Assembly (NCBI RefSeq): GCF_021742065.1
Contig: NZ_JAKKIE010000013.1
Span: forward strand, 13,584-77,583
From: Rhizorhapis sp. SPR117
GTDB taxonomy: Bacteria; Pseudomonadota; Alphaproteobacteria; Sphingomonadales; Sphingomonadaceae
Reading direction: 5' to 3'
Length of the DNA: 64,000 nucleotides
In this document: in pieces, positions 1 to 8,576 of the stretch
Layout of the letters: every line of letters starts with the position of its first letter
Position numbering within the stretch: the stretch's first letter is position 1
The notes under the pieces: generated by a model
What the model was told of the DNA's origin: nothing
Database searches by the model: none
Seen by the model: only the letters and a program-made list of their open reading frames with translations
Program-made: the position numbers and the translations under genes

Positions 1-4
1 TTTC

Positions 5-2254
5 ATGAAGCTGCAATTCCACAGGCGCGCCGCGCTGCCGGCCCTCCTTGCGCCGATTATTGCGTGGAGTGCCTCCGCCTCTGCCGAAGAAGGGAGCCTT
101 GAAGGCGGCGCCCCGGTGAATGAAGCGATTCTGGTAATCGCCTCCAAGCCAGAAGCATTCGAAATTGGCGGTTCGATCCAGTTCCTCGATGCAGAAGATC
201 TCGCCGAATTCTCCTATTCAGACCCAAATCGGGTTCTGCGCCAGGTTCCGGGCGTGAACATTCAGGAAGAGGACGGCTTCGGTCTCAGGCCGAATATCGG
301 CATTCGCGGATCGGGCAGCGATCGCTCGGCGCGCATCGCATTGATGGAAGACGGCGTGCTGATTGCGCCCGCGCCCTATGCCGCCCCTTCGGCCTACTAC
401 TTCCCGCAAATCGCTCGCATGTCGGCCGTCGAGGTCTCCAAGGGACCGGCCGCGATCAAATACGGGCCGATGACCGTCGGCGGCGCCCTGAACCTGATTT
501 CCACGCCGATCCCCGACGAGGGCAGCGGCTTTGCCGAACTCCTTGCCGGCACCGATGAGGCCCGTCGGGCCCATGGCTGGGCCGGTGGGTGGACCACGCC
601 TTCCGACGGTCTCGAAGCGGGCGCGCTGATCGAGGGGCTTTATGAGCATTCGGGGGGCTTCAAGCGCATCGATATCGGCGGCGACACGGGTTTCGAAATC
701 ACGGATATCGTCGCCAAGCTCGGACTGCGCAGCACCGATCAGCGCCACGCCGTGGAATTCAAGTTCCAGACCTATGACGAGACGAGTTCGGAAACTTATC
801 TTGGTCTTACGCTCGATGATTTCCAAGCGTCGCCATACCGGCGCTACAATGCCAGTCAGCTCGACGAGATGAATGCCGAGCACCAGACCTATCAATTGAG
901 CTACCGTTTCCGCCCGTCCGATGCTCTGGGCTTCACTGTCGTTGCCTATCGCAACGACACCAAGCGGGCGTGGTACAAGCTCAACGATGTGCGCGATTCC
1001 GCCAATACCGGCTGGAATTCGATCAGCGGCGTCGTATCCGATCCAGTAACATTCGCGGCCCAGATGGCGGACTTTGTCGGCGCGCCGGGATATACGGGGA
1101 GAGCCAACGGGCTAAGAGCGCGGAACAACAACCGCAAATATCAGTCGACCGGCATCCAGGGTGTACTCGAAGCCGGCTTCGCCACCGGCGCGGCAACGCA
1201 TGAGCTGGAAATCTCCGCGCGCTATCACGAAGACGAGGAAGACCGGTTTCAGCAGGACGACGTCTATCAGATGGCCAACGGCCGGATGCTTCTCACCTCG
1301 GCGGGCGCACCCGGCAGCAATTCCAACCGGCTGGGCGAGGCACAGGCATGGGCATTCTTCATACGTGACACGATCACGCTTGGCGACGTCACCCTGACGC
1401 CGGGCTTGCGCTACGAAACGATCGATCTGAAGCGGACGGACTGGTCCGGAACCGATCCGGAACGGACGACGCCCACATCCGTCAGAAAGTCGAATGTCGA
1501 TGTCTGGATACCCGGAATCGCGGCCTCTTGGGAGTTTGCGCCCGGAATGCGCCTGGTCGCCGGCGCGAATCGCGGTTTCGCGAGCCCCGGTCCCGGCTCC
1601 ACCGTCAATGCCGAGACCTCTTGGAACTACGAAACGGGGCTGAAGCTCGCTCGGAATGGCTGGCATGGAGAGGTCATTGGCTTTTTCAATGATTATTCGA
1701 ACCTGGTCGGCACCTGCACGAACTCCACCGGCGGCAATTGCACGATCGGCGACCAGTTCGACGGCGGCGCGGTCCATGTGAAGGGCGTCGAACTGACGGG
1801 CGGCTACACGATCGGCGGCATAGCCGAACAGGGCTTCGCCGTGCCGGTTTCCATCGTCTACACCCTTACCGACGCCGAGTTCCGCACGTCGTTCGAAAGC
1901 GGTTACGAGCCCTGGGGAACGGTCGAGAGAGGGGACCGGCTGCCTTATCTGCCGCGTCACCAGCTGACCCTGAACGCCGGGGTGGAACTGGACAAGGCCA
2001 GGCTCTCGGCAACGCTCAATCTGATCAGCAAGGCCCGCGCGACAGCGGGATCGGGGGCAATACCCGCCTCCGGGAAAGTCGACAGTCGCGCGCTCGTCGA
2101 TCTCGCGGCCGAGTGGGACGTTTTCAAGCCGCTTTCGATATTCGCCAGCGTAACCAACCTGTTAGACAAGGCCTACAACGTCGCCTTCTCGCCTGCCGGC
2201 GCGCGTCCCGGTGCGCCCCGCATGGTGATGGGGGGCATCAGAACCCGGTTCTGA
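5..2254 (+). CDS. TonB-dependent outer-membrane receptor
   Basis: A 749-residue protein with an N-terminal signal peptide (AWSASASA cleavage region), a plug domain around residues 50-170 (RQVPGVNIQEEDG, IGIRGSGSDR, VEVSKGPAAIKYG) and a long beta-barrel ending in the aromatic residue F typical of outer-membrane proteins. The plug resembles FecA-like ferric-citrate receptors, but the substrate cannot be read from sequence. The neighbouring secreted proteins and the metal-resistance setting make a metal chelate (iron or copper) plausible. The start lies 5 bases into the window, so its promoter and any upstream regulator are not visible. Family is secure; substrate is inference. Confidence 0.9.
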   Translation: MKLQFHRRAALPALLAPIIAWSASASAEEGSLEGGAPVNEAILVIASKPEAFEIGGSIQFLDAEDLAEFSYSDPNRVLRQVPGVNIQEEDGFGLRPNIGIRGSGSDRSARIALMEDGVLIAPAPYAAPSAYYFPQIARMSAVEVSKGPAAIKYGPMTVGGALNLISTPIPDEGSGFAELLAGTDEARRAHGWAGGWTTPSDGLEAGALIEGLYEHSGGFKRIDIGGDTGFEITDIVAKLGLRSTDQRHAVEFKFQTYDETSSETYLGLTLDDFQASPYRRYNASQLDEMNAEHQTYQLSYRFRPSDALGFTVVAYRNDTKRAWYKLNDVRDSANTGWNSISGVVSDPVTFAAQMADFVGAPGYTGRANGLRARNNNRKYQSTGIQGVLEAGFATGAATHELEISARYHEDEEDRFQQDDVYQMANGRMLLTSAGAPGSNSNRLGEAQAWAFFIRDTITLGDVTLTPGLRYETIDLKRTDWSGTDPERTTPTSVRKSNVDVWIPGIAASWEFAPGMRLVAGANRGFASPGPGSTVNAETSWNYETGLKLARNGWHGEVIGFFNDYSNLVGTCTNSTGGNCTIGDQFDGGAVHVKGVELTGGYTIGGIAEQGFAVPVSIVYTLTDAEFRTSFESGYEPWGTVERGDRLPYLPRHQLTLNAGVELDKARLSATLNLISKARATAGSGAIPASGKVDSRALVDLAAEWDVFKPLSIFASVTNLLDKAYNVAFSPAGARPGAPRMVMGGIRTRF

Positions 2255-2663
2255 TAACACCCAGTACAGGTTGCGCCACGGCAGTCGACAAACTCGCTCG
2301 AGCGGCTAACTCCAGGGCAGTTGGTGTAGAACTTCATGTAAGACTTGATGATCCCGCCGAGCGGGTAACTCCGCTGATTACCCTTGATGGCGCAAGCCGC
2401 GGCGAGACCGCATGTGCGTACGCACGCGATGCTCGTCGATGATGCCCTCACGCCCCTGACGGCTGCGGCACCAGTGCAGGTCACCACCGTCAACAGGGTT
2501 GCGCGCGCCAACAACGAAATCGAGCTCACCGATGAATTCGGCGCGACGATCACCAAGGTATTGAACGAAGATGCTGCCGGATGATCTGGAAATTCGCGGT
2601 TCGATGTAACTCTGCGCCTGGCTGCGCGTCCTATCGATAGGGCAAAGCAGAAAGGAGCGCGCC
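2255..2663. other. 409-bp intergenic stretch, no convincing gene
   Basis: The gap between the receptor and the first secreted paralogue holds a 66-codon open frame (2384-2584, +) without a recognisable ribosome binding site or family; I do not call it a gene. The only signal I can support is the ECF-type promoter at 2605-2633. Confidence 0.5.
2605..2633 (+). promoter_or_regulatory. ECF-type promoter, TGTAAC-N15-GCGTCC
   Basis: TGTAAC at 2605-2610 is followed after exactly 15 bases by GCGTCCTA at 2626-2633, about 30 bases before the ATG at 2664. The same two boxes with the same spacing precede the paralogous gene downstream (3289-3317). The layout is that of an extracytoplasmic-function sigma promoter; the cognate sigma factor is unknown. 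Confidence 0.6.
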
Positions 2664-3152
2664 ATGATCTCGAAACCGGGCCGGAACCACTGGCGATTGG
2701 CCGGGCTGGCCAGTATTCTCCCGGCGCTGTTTTTTGCCGTTCCAGGCCACGCTGGAGTGGTGAATGGCGTCCAGACTGCCGATGGCCTCACGATCAATCT
2801 CGGCGTCGTTCCGGCGGCCGTCGTACAGGCGCATCCGACAGATCATCCTGAGCCCGGCATGCATGGCGGTACTCCAGGAAGAAGCATCCACAACATGCAT
2901 CTTGTCGTCGCAGTCTTCGACGCCACTGGCGCCCGCGTCACCAAGGCCTCTGTGGCGGCGCATATCTTTGAGCAGGGCGGACGGCAGTGGAAAGTTCCGC
3001 TTCGACCGATGATAATCAACGGCGCTCTGACCTTTGGCGGCTACACCGCCTTCCCCAAAGATACCGATTACCGGATCGGCATCAGCGTGCAGCGCCCTCA
3101 GCCAAAAAGGCGAAACCCTATAACGGTGCATTTCACATGGGCGCACGACTGA
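2664..3152 (+). CDS. secreted protein, first of a tandem pair (YtkA-like?)
   Basis: A 162-residue protein with a signal peptide ending near PGHAGVV. The mature part contains GVVNGVQTADGLTINLGVVP, a His/Met-rich stretch (AHPTDHPEPGMHGGTPGRSIHNMHLV), and ends PITVHFTWAHD. It is clearly paralogous to the next gene (shared NGVQTADGLTI, LGVVPAAVV, HP..HPE..MHGG, YRIGI.V.RP). The clustered His and Met suggest a periplasmic metal-binding role, and the position after a TonB receptor fits accessory metal uptake or sensing. Similar small proteins are sometimes grouped with YtkA-like domains, but I am not sure of that. The function is not established. Confidence 0.75.
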   Translation: MISKPGRNHWRLAGLASILPALFFAVPGHAGVVNGVQTADGLTINLGVVPAAVVQAHPTDHPEPGMHGGTPGRSIHNMHLVVAVFDATGARVTKASVAAHIFEQGGRQWKVPLRPMIINGALTFGGYTAFPKDTDYRIGISVQRPQPKRRNPITVHFTWAHD

Positions 3153-3288
3153 ACTCGGTCGCTCACAAGCGAATGGATGCGTCGTACAGAACGACGTCCC
3201 GATCAGTGTCGTCGCATTGGGCTATGGTTTCAATCGCCAGGAAGTTGACACAGGTGGCGCATGATGAACCAAAAACTGCATCGTTTAA

Positions 3289-3317
3289 TGTAACATTGAG
3301 CCAAGAAAGGCGTCCTT
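3289..3317 (+). promoter_or_regulatory. ECF-type promoter, TGTAAC-N15-GCGTCC (second copy)
   Basis: TGTAAC at 3289-3294, a 15-base spacer, then GCGTCCTT at 3310-3317, 29 bases before the ATG at 3346. Boxes and spacing match the element upstream of the first paralogue, while the spacer sequences differ. This argues for functional conservation rather than simple recent duplication. Confidence 0.6.
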
Positions 3318-3345
3318 TTGATCGGGCCATGAACTGGAGGATGCC

Positions 3346-3876
3346 ATGAACTCGAAAGCAGGCCGCTTCTCGCACAAAATCCTTGCAATGGCTGGCCTTG
3401 CCGGAATTCTATTTGCTCCGGGCGCGAGCAATGCCGGTGTGGTGGATGGCGTCCAGACCGCCGATGGCCTCACAATATATCTAGGCGTAGTTCCCGCCGC
3501 AGTCGTGCGGGGGCATCCCACGGGCCATCCCGAAGCGCAGATGCATGGCGGCGCAGCGGGCCGCAGCTCTCACAGCATGCATATTGTCGCTGCAGTGTTC
3601 GACAAGTCTTCCGGGGCACGGATTACAAATGCAAACGTCGTTGCGCATATACTCGAACCCGGCGGAATACAGAGATCGATACGGTTGCAGCCGATGACCG
3701 TCGAAGGCGCGCTTACCTATGGTGGTTATACAACCTTTGCCCGCGGCATTGACTATCGGATCGGCATCCGCGTCGAAAGACCGCCACATATGCCTCCCCA
3801 GCCGATGCAGCATCTCCCGCATCCGATGCATCGCGTTGCGTCAGTGACAGCGCATTTCACCTACACGCATGACTGA
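3346..3876 (+). CDS. secreted protein, second of a tandem pair (YtkA-like?)
   Basis: A 176-residue paralogue of the preceding gene, with a signal peptide (ILFAPGASNAGVV). It has the same core, including VDGVQTADGLTIYLGVVP, GHPTGHPEAQMHGG and DYRIGIRVERP. It differs by an inserted His/Met/Pro-rich segment near the C-terminus (HMPPQPMQHLPHPMHRV) that resembles a flexible metal-binding tether. It has its own ECF-type promoter, so the two copies are separately transcribed. Metal binding is inferred from composition only. Confidence 0.75.
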   Translation: MNSKAGRFSHKILAMAGLAGILFAPGASNAGVVDGVQTADGLTIYLGVVPAAVVRGHPTGHPEAQMHGGAAGRSSHSMHIVAAVFDKSSGARITNANVVAHILEPGGIQRSIRLQPMTVEGALTYGGYTTFARGIDYRIGIRVERPPHMPPQPMQHLPHPMHRVASVTAHFTYTHD

Positions 3877-3910
3877 ACCCAATCACCTCAAAAAGTCGGA
3901 AGGATCGAGC

Positions 3911-4969
3911 ATGTCGACAGCAGATCAGATCAAAGTGGGAATCGTCGGTTACGGCGTCATCGGTCGACGCGTGGCCGAGTCGGTCTTGCTCCAGCCTGAC
4001 ATGGCCCTGGCCGGTGTTGCCGACGTCGCGGCCGACTGGCGCGTGGCGCAGGTCACGCACCACGGGACACCATTATTCGCGGCAAGCGGTGAGGGCAGGG
4101 CGGCAATGGAGACAGCAGGTCTTGCGGTTGCTGGTTCGCTCGCCGATCTCGTCGGGATGGCCGATGTGGTTGTGGATTGCACGCCAAAGCGGCGCGGAGC
4201 TGCGAATGCCGAGCTCTATCGACGCTTGGGCAAGCCGTTCATCGTCCAGGGCGGCGAGAAGCATGAGGTTGCCGGCCACTCCTTCGTTGCCGAGGCGAGT
4301 TATGCAGGGGCGCTCGGCCGGGAAGCCACCCGCGTCGTCTCCTGCAACACCACATCGATCGTTCGCACGCTCGGGGCGCTTAAGCGGGCGGGGCTTCTGG
4401 TGAAAGCCCGCGGCACATTGCTCCGTCGAACCACCGATCCCTGGGAAAGTCACCTCGGGGGCATTGTCAACACGCTTGTCCCGGAACCGCAGCTCCCAAG
4501 TCATCAGGGGCCGGATGCGCGCGCGGTCGATCCCGATCTCGATGTCGTGACACTTGCGATTCAAGTCCCCGAGACGCTCGGTCATCTTCACGCCTGGAGT
4601 GTCGAACTGACCCGACCTGCTTCCAAAGAGGAAATACTGGCGGCGTTTTCCGCTTCCTCCCGCATTCTGCTCGTTGATGGCCGCTCAGGATTGTCAGCGC
4701 TGAACGCGATCAAGGAGTGGATGGCCGATGAGGGGAGGCCTCATGCCAATCTCTATGAGGTGGCATTGTGGAGCAACCTGCTCGCCGTCGATGGCCGTGA
4801 ACTCTTCTACAGCTACATGGTCGATAATCAGGCCATCGTCATTCCCGAAACGATCGACGCGATCCGGGCGCTCGCCGGACGTCAAGCCGACCCTACAACG
4901 TCAATTGCCCTTACCAATCAAACGCTAGGGATCGGATCGTTGAGGAGCCCCGGGCAGCCTATGGAATGA
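3911..4969 (+). CDS. type II (archaeal-type) glyceraldehyde-3-phosphate dehydrogenase
   Basis: This 352-residue enzyme would oxidise glyceraldehyde-3-phosphate to 1,3-bisphosphoglycerate in the cytoplasm. It begins with a Rossmann motif (KVGIVGYGVIGRRVAE) and carries the class II catalytic cysteine in VVSCNTTS (Cys145), a layout of archaeal GAPDH rather than of the common bacterial GapA. I place the start at 3911 because GGAAGGA lies just upstream; an earlier in-frame ATG at 3869 overlaps the preceding gene. Neighbours on the opposite strand include PfkB and ion transporters, so it may serve an alternative glycolytic route under stress. The family call is confident; the physiological role is inferred. 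Confidence 0.88.
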   Translation: MSTADQIKVGIVGYGVIGRRVAESVLLQPDMALAGVADVAADWRVAQVTHHGTPLFAASGEGRAAMETAGLAVAGSLADLVGMADVVVDCTPKRRGAANAELYRRLGKPFIVQGGEKHEVAGHSFVAEASYAGALGREATRVVSCNTTSIVRTLGALKRAGLLVKARGTLLRRTTDPWESHLGGIVNTLVPEPQLPSHQGPDARAVDPDLDVVTLAIQVPETLGHLHAWSVELTRPASKEEILAAFSASSRILLVDGRSGLSALNAIKEWMADEGRPHANLYEVALWSNLLAVDGRELFYSYMVDNQAIVIPETIDAIRALAGRQADPTTSIALTNQTLGIGSLRSPGQPME

Positions 4970-5098
4970 AAATCGGCAAGGCTCTCTCTGCGATAGGGAG
5001 CCTGACACTTGTTGCCTCACCGAACAGCTGATCTCCTGCGGGTTTGGTGTCCGGCGACGTGCTAAACTGCAAGGAGTGACCGCAGGAATCGACATCGT

Positions 5099-5749
5099 TC
5101 ACTGTGGCATTTCCATCGGCCCACCGCGAAGGATTCGCTCAAGCATCCGGACTTCCTTCTGCTGGTCGCGCTTCATTCCTTCAGCTTTTCGCCGAATTAC
5201 CGCAGAGGAATCTTGTCCGTGCAAAAGCACGTCAGACATAGCTACGGCCCCGCGATGGTGCTCGACCATCTTGCGCATCCAGGTTTCGGATAAATCCGCA
5301 CACTCTATTGCCATCATGGCATCATGCATCTTCGCCACTGAGAGCTGATAGCGGAACGCACCTTGCTCATCGGGTTTCCCATTGGCGACTAGCTGCTGGA
5401 GATCCGCAATCTCTCTGGCCTGTATATCTATGGATCTCTGTGCCATCGTGGCGAAACGCCCGGACGGATTCAGCCGGAGAATAATCTTCGACAATTCAAC
5501 GCCGCCCCTCTGGTGCTCGATCATTTTCCGTACCCAATTGTCGCCGGCATCGGTGCCGACCGCCCCCAGCAATCTTTCCTTCATCTCCATTTCGGCATGA
5601 AAGTATGGGCCCATGTCGTGAGACATGGCGTCGCCCGCAGCACCTTGGTCAGCCGTATTCCTGCACTGGTTGCCCGCTCTGTCGCTTCCGCAAGCGGGCA
5701 ACGCCAAAGCCGGCAGGACCAGCACTGCGCAGGCGGCCATCTTGCACAT
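5099..5749 (-). CDS. DUF305 lipoprotein with two tandem domains
   Basis: A 216-residue protein whose N-terminus is a lipoprotein signal (VLPALALPAC). It contains two DUF305 repeats, each with the family pattern W..KMIEHHRG: NWVRKMIEHQRGGVELS and TWMRKMVEHHRGAVAMS. DUF305 proteins are ferritin-like, Met/His-rich and often found with copper and metal genes. The start at 5749 is supported by GGAGGAACAAAGG directly upstream; a longer frame to 5839 lacks this. It sits downstream of the P-type ATPase on the same strand with about 100 bases between. The metal-linked role is from family knowledge, not proven here. Confidence 0.85.
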   Translation of the reverse strand: MCKMAACAVLVLPALALPACGSDRAGNQCRNTADQGAAGDAMSHDMGPYFHAEMEMKERLLGAVGTDAGDNWVRKMIEHQRGGVELSKIILRLNPSGRFATMAQRSIDIQAREIADLQQLVANGKPDEQGAFRYQLSVAKMHDAMMAIECADLSETWMRKMVEHHRGAVAMSDVLLHGQDSSAVIRRKAEGMKRDQQKEVRMLERILRGGPMEMPQ

Positions 5750-5852
5750 CCTTTGTTCCTCCTGGCGCTCCCCCTGATCTGGAGTATTGCGCCAAAGCCG
5801 TAGAGCGCCAACCCTGCTCGCACCGGCGGGTGGCGGCATCGGCTGCTTATGA

Positions 5853-8564
5853 TTACGGTCTTACCGCGCGCAGCTCCTCGAACCATCCCAGTCGGCGCAT
5901 GAGAAGCTTCTCGCCTTCCAATAACAGCATCAGCATCACAGCCGAGAAAAGGATCAGCGCCAATTCCGATATCGAAAGCGGCCTGCTGGCGAAGATGCGG
6001 TTCATCAACGGCAGATAGGTGAAGATCAGCTGTGCCGAGACCACCGCGCCCACTGCTAACAGCACCGCCTTCGTGCCGAGTGCTCCGCGCAAGGTGATCG
6101 AGCCAGCGCGGAGATAGCGGACGTTAAAAAGGTAGAAGATCCCAGCCCCCACCAGCATATTGACCACCATCGTGCGCGCGGTCTCAACACTGCGCCCTGT
6201 ATCCAGCGCCGTGAAGAAGATGCCAAGCGAGATGGCCGCGAAAAGGAACGAAACCAGGAGTACTCGCCACAGCATGAAGGCGGACAGAAGGGCCGCATTC
6301 GCCCTTCGCGGCGGACGCTCCATCACCCCGCGCTCGGATGGCTCAAAGGCCAGCGCCAGGCCCAGCGCGCTGTCGGTGACAAGGTTGATCCACAGGATTT
6401 GCGTTGCCGTCATCGGCAGGGTGAAGCCCATGAGGATCGCAAGGAGCACTATAACGGACTCACCGCCGTTGGTCGGCAAAGTCCAGGCGATCACCTTGCG
6501 GATGTTATCATAGACCGTGCGCCCCTCGTGAACTGCAGCGACGATGGAGGCGAAATTGTCGTCGAGCAGCACCATTTTCGCCGCTTCCCTGGAGGCTTCG
6601 CTGCCCTTCTGGCCCATGGCTGTGCCAACATCGGCCTGCTTGAGCGAAGGGGCATCGTTAACCCCGTCCCCGGTCATGGCGACAATGTGGCCCCGCGCTT
6701 GCAAAGCCCTGACGATGCGCAGCTTGTGCTCGGGGCTGGCCCTGGCGAATACCGATATCTTCTCGACCGCATTGAGCAGATCCTCCTCGCCAAGCCGCTC
6801 GATTTCGGTGCCGGTCATCGCTTTGGGTTCATCGGCGAGCCGGAGCTGTCTGGCGATCGCCAGCGCCGTCGCGGCATGGTCGCCCGTGATCATCTTGATC
6901 TCAATTCCCGCCCGCCTGCACTCGGCCACCGCATCCTGGGCTTCCTCGCGAGGTGGGTCGATGAAGCCGGCAAGGCCAAGCGGTTCGACGCCGGTCTTCA
7001 GTAGATCGGGGGCGAGCGCATTCACCGAATCGTCCACCCGCTTCGTCGCGAAACCGAGCAGCCGCTCGCCGGCCGCCGCCGCGCCAGAAATACGTTCCCC
7101 CCATTCTTTGCTCACCGACGAATTGCCGATCATGCGCAGCACGGCTTCGGGAGCGCCCTTGATGAACACGACATGCCCACCCTCCGGCGACTGGTGTAGG
7201 GTCGCCATGTATCGGTGCATCGCATCGAAAGGGATCTCGTCGAGGCGCGGCCATTCACGGCGCTCGCGGGATGGATCGAGCCCCGCCTTCATTGCGAAGG
7301 CGATGAGCGCACCCTCCATCGGATCGCCTTCGACCGACCAGCCGCTCTCGCCCTGTTCGAGCCGCGCATCGCCGCACAACAGACCGCACAGGGCAAGCTC
7401 GCGAACCGCAAAGCGGGCTTCATCGGCTCCGCCCTGCGTGCCGGCGAGTTCTCCTTCGGGCGCATAGCCAGAGCCACCGACCTGCACCTGTGCGTTCCCG
7501 GCAAAGACTTCGCGGACCATCATCTCGTTGCGCGTGAGTGTCCCTGTTTTGTCGGTGCAAATGACGGACACGGCGCCAAGCGTCTCCACCGCCGGCAACT
7601 TGCGGATGAGCGCGTGACGCACTGCCATCCGGCGCACGCCGATGGCGAGCGTGATGGTGATGACCGCCGGCAAGCCCTCCGGAATCAAGCCAACGGCAAG
7701 TGCCACCACCATTATCAGTGCTTCGCTCCATTCGAACTGCCGCATCCAGACGAGGAAAGCGAAAAGCAGGATCGAGCCCACCAGCATCACGCGGGTGAAA
7801 CGAGTGGCGAAGCGATTGATCTGCCGAAGCAAGGGTGTGGAAAGTTCGGTCACTTCCTGCAGCATCCCGCCGATCTTTCCGATCTCGGTCGCCCGGCCCG
7901 TGGCGGTGACAACCGCTGTCGCCTGGCCGGTCTTTACCAGAGTGCCTGAAAAGACCATGCTGCTGCGGTCCCCCAGCGCGGCCTCCGCCGCCACCGCTGC
8001 CGAACTCTTGTCCGCAGTCAGTGATTCCCCGGTCAGCAGCGCTTCGTCCACCGACATAGCGCGGGCACGCACGATCCGCGCGTCGGCCGGCACCTTCTGC
8101 CCCGCTTCCAGCAGCACGATATCGCCGGGCACAAGCTCATCCGCTGAAACGCTGGTTCGCTGTCCATTCCGTTTGACCATCGCCTGACGCGAGATGAGAT
8201 GCCCGATGGCGCGCAGGGCCTGCTCGGCCTTGCCTTCCTGGACGAAGCCCACGATCGCATTGACCAGTATGACCGATCCGATCACTGCCCCATCGATGAC
8301 GTGCCCCAGCATGAATGAGGCCAGGGCCGCAGCCAAAAGGAAATAAATCAGGCCGCTATTGAATTGCGCCAGGAAGCGGCGCAGCGGACCGATCCGCACA
8401 GGCTCGGGAAGACTATTGGGCCCCCAATCCTCAAGGCGTCGCTGGGCTTCAGCGCTGCTGATCCCGTCGATGCGGCTCTCGGCGCGGGCAAGACTTTGAT
8501 CTGGGGAAAGCGCGTGCCAATCGGTCGTTTGGAGATCGGTTGGTGAATTACCGGCGATGTCCAC
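5853..8564 (-). CDS. P2-type cation-transporting ATPase (Ca2+/CtpF-like)
   Basis: A 903-residue P-type ATPase that would pump cations across the inner membrane. It has an N-terminal cation-ATPase domain (HALSPDQSLARAESRIDG), the TGES actuator loop, PEGLPA in transmembrane helix 4 (about residues 295-300), and the phosphorylation motif DKTGTLTRNE (Asp near residue 338). The hinge is GDGVNDAPSLKQADVG. The PEGLP motif places it with Ca2+/Mg-type P2 pumps rather than heavy-metal CPx pumps. I choose a GTG start at 8564, preceded by GGGAG at 5 bases; a TTG at 8576 is the alternative. It follows the exchanger gene closely, suggesting an operon with exchanger and pfkB. The ion is inferred. Confidence 0.88.
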   Translation of the reverse strand: MDIAGNSPTDLQTTDWHALSPDQSLARAESRIDGISSAEAQRRLEDWGPNSLPEPVRIGPLRRFLAQFNSGLIYFLLAAALASFMLGHVIDGAVIGSVILVNAIVGFVQEGKAEQALRAIGHLISRQAMVKRNGQRTSVSADELVPGDIVLLEAGQKVPADARIVRARAMSVDEALLTGESLTADKSSAAVAAEAALGDRSSMVFSGTLVKTGQATAVVTATGRATEIGKIGGMLQEVTELSTPLLRQINRFATRFTRVMLVGSILLFAFLVWMRQFEWSEALIMVVALAVGLIPEGLPAVITITLAIGVRRMAVRHALIRKLPAVETLGAVSVICTDKTGTLTRNEMMVREVFAGNAQVQVGGSGYAPEGELAGTQGGADEARFAVRELALCGLLCGDARLEQGESGWSVEGDPMEGALIAFAMKAGLDPSRERREWPRLDEIPFDAMHRYMATLHQSPEGGHVVFIKGAPEAVLRMIGNSSVSKEWGERISGAAAAGERLLGFATKRVDDSVNALAPDLLKTGVEPLGLAGFIDPPREEAQDAVAECRRAGIEIKMITGDHAATALAIARQLRLADEPKAMTGTEIERLGEEDLLNAVEKISVFARASPEHKLRIVRALQARGHIVAMTGDGVNDAPSLKQADVGTAMGQKGSEASREAAKMVLLDDNFASIVAAVHEGRTVYDNIRKVIAWTLPTNGGESVIVLLAILMGFTLPMTATQILWINLVTDSALGLALAFEPSERGVMERPPRRANAALLSAFMLWRVLLVSFLFAAISLGIFFTALDTGRSVETARTMVVNMLVGAGIFYLFNVRYLRAGSITLRGALGTKAVLLAVGAVVSAQLIFTYLPLMNRIFASRPLSISELALILFSAVMLMLLLEGEKLLMRRLGWFEELRAVRP

Positions 8565-8576
8565 TTTTGCTCCCAA

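Noticed and set aside
2384..2584. A 66-codon plus-strand frame after the TonB receptor
   Set aside because: No ribosome binding site, no family resemblance, and it sits just before a promoter; treated as non-coding.
4980..5003. Hairpin between the GAPDH and DUF305 genes as a bidirectional terminator
   Set aside because: The stem (GGCTCTC/GGGAGCC) is short and imperfect, with no T-run.
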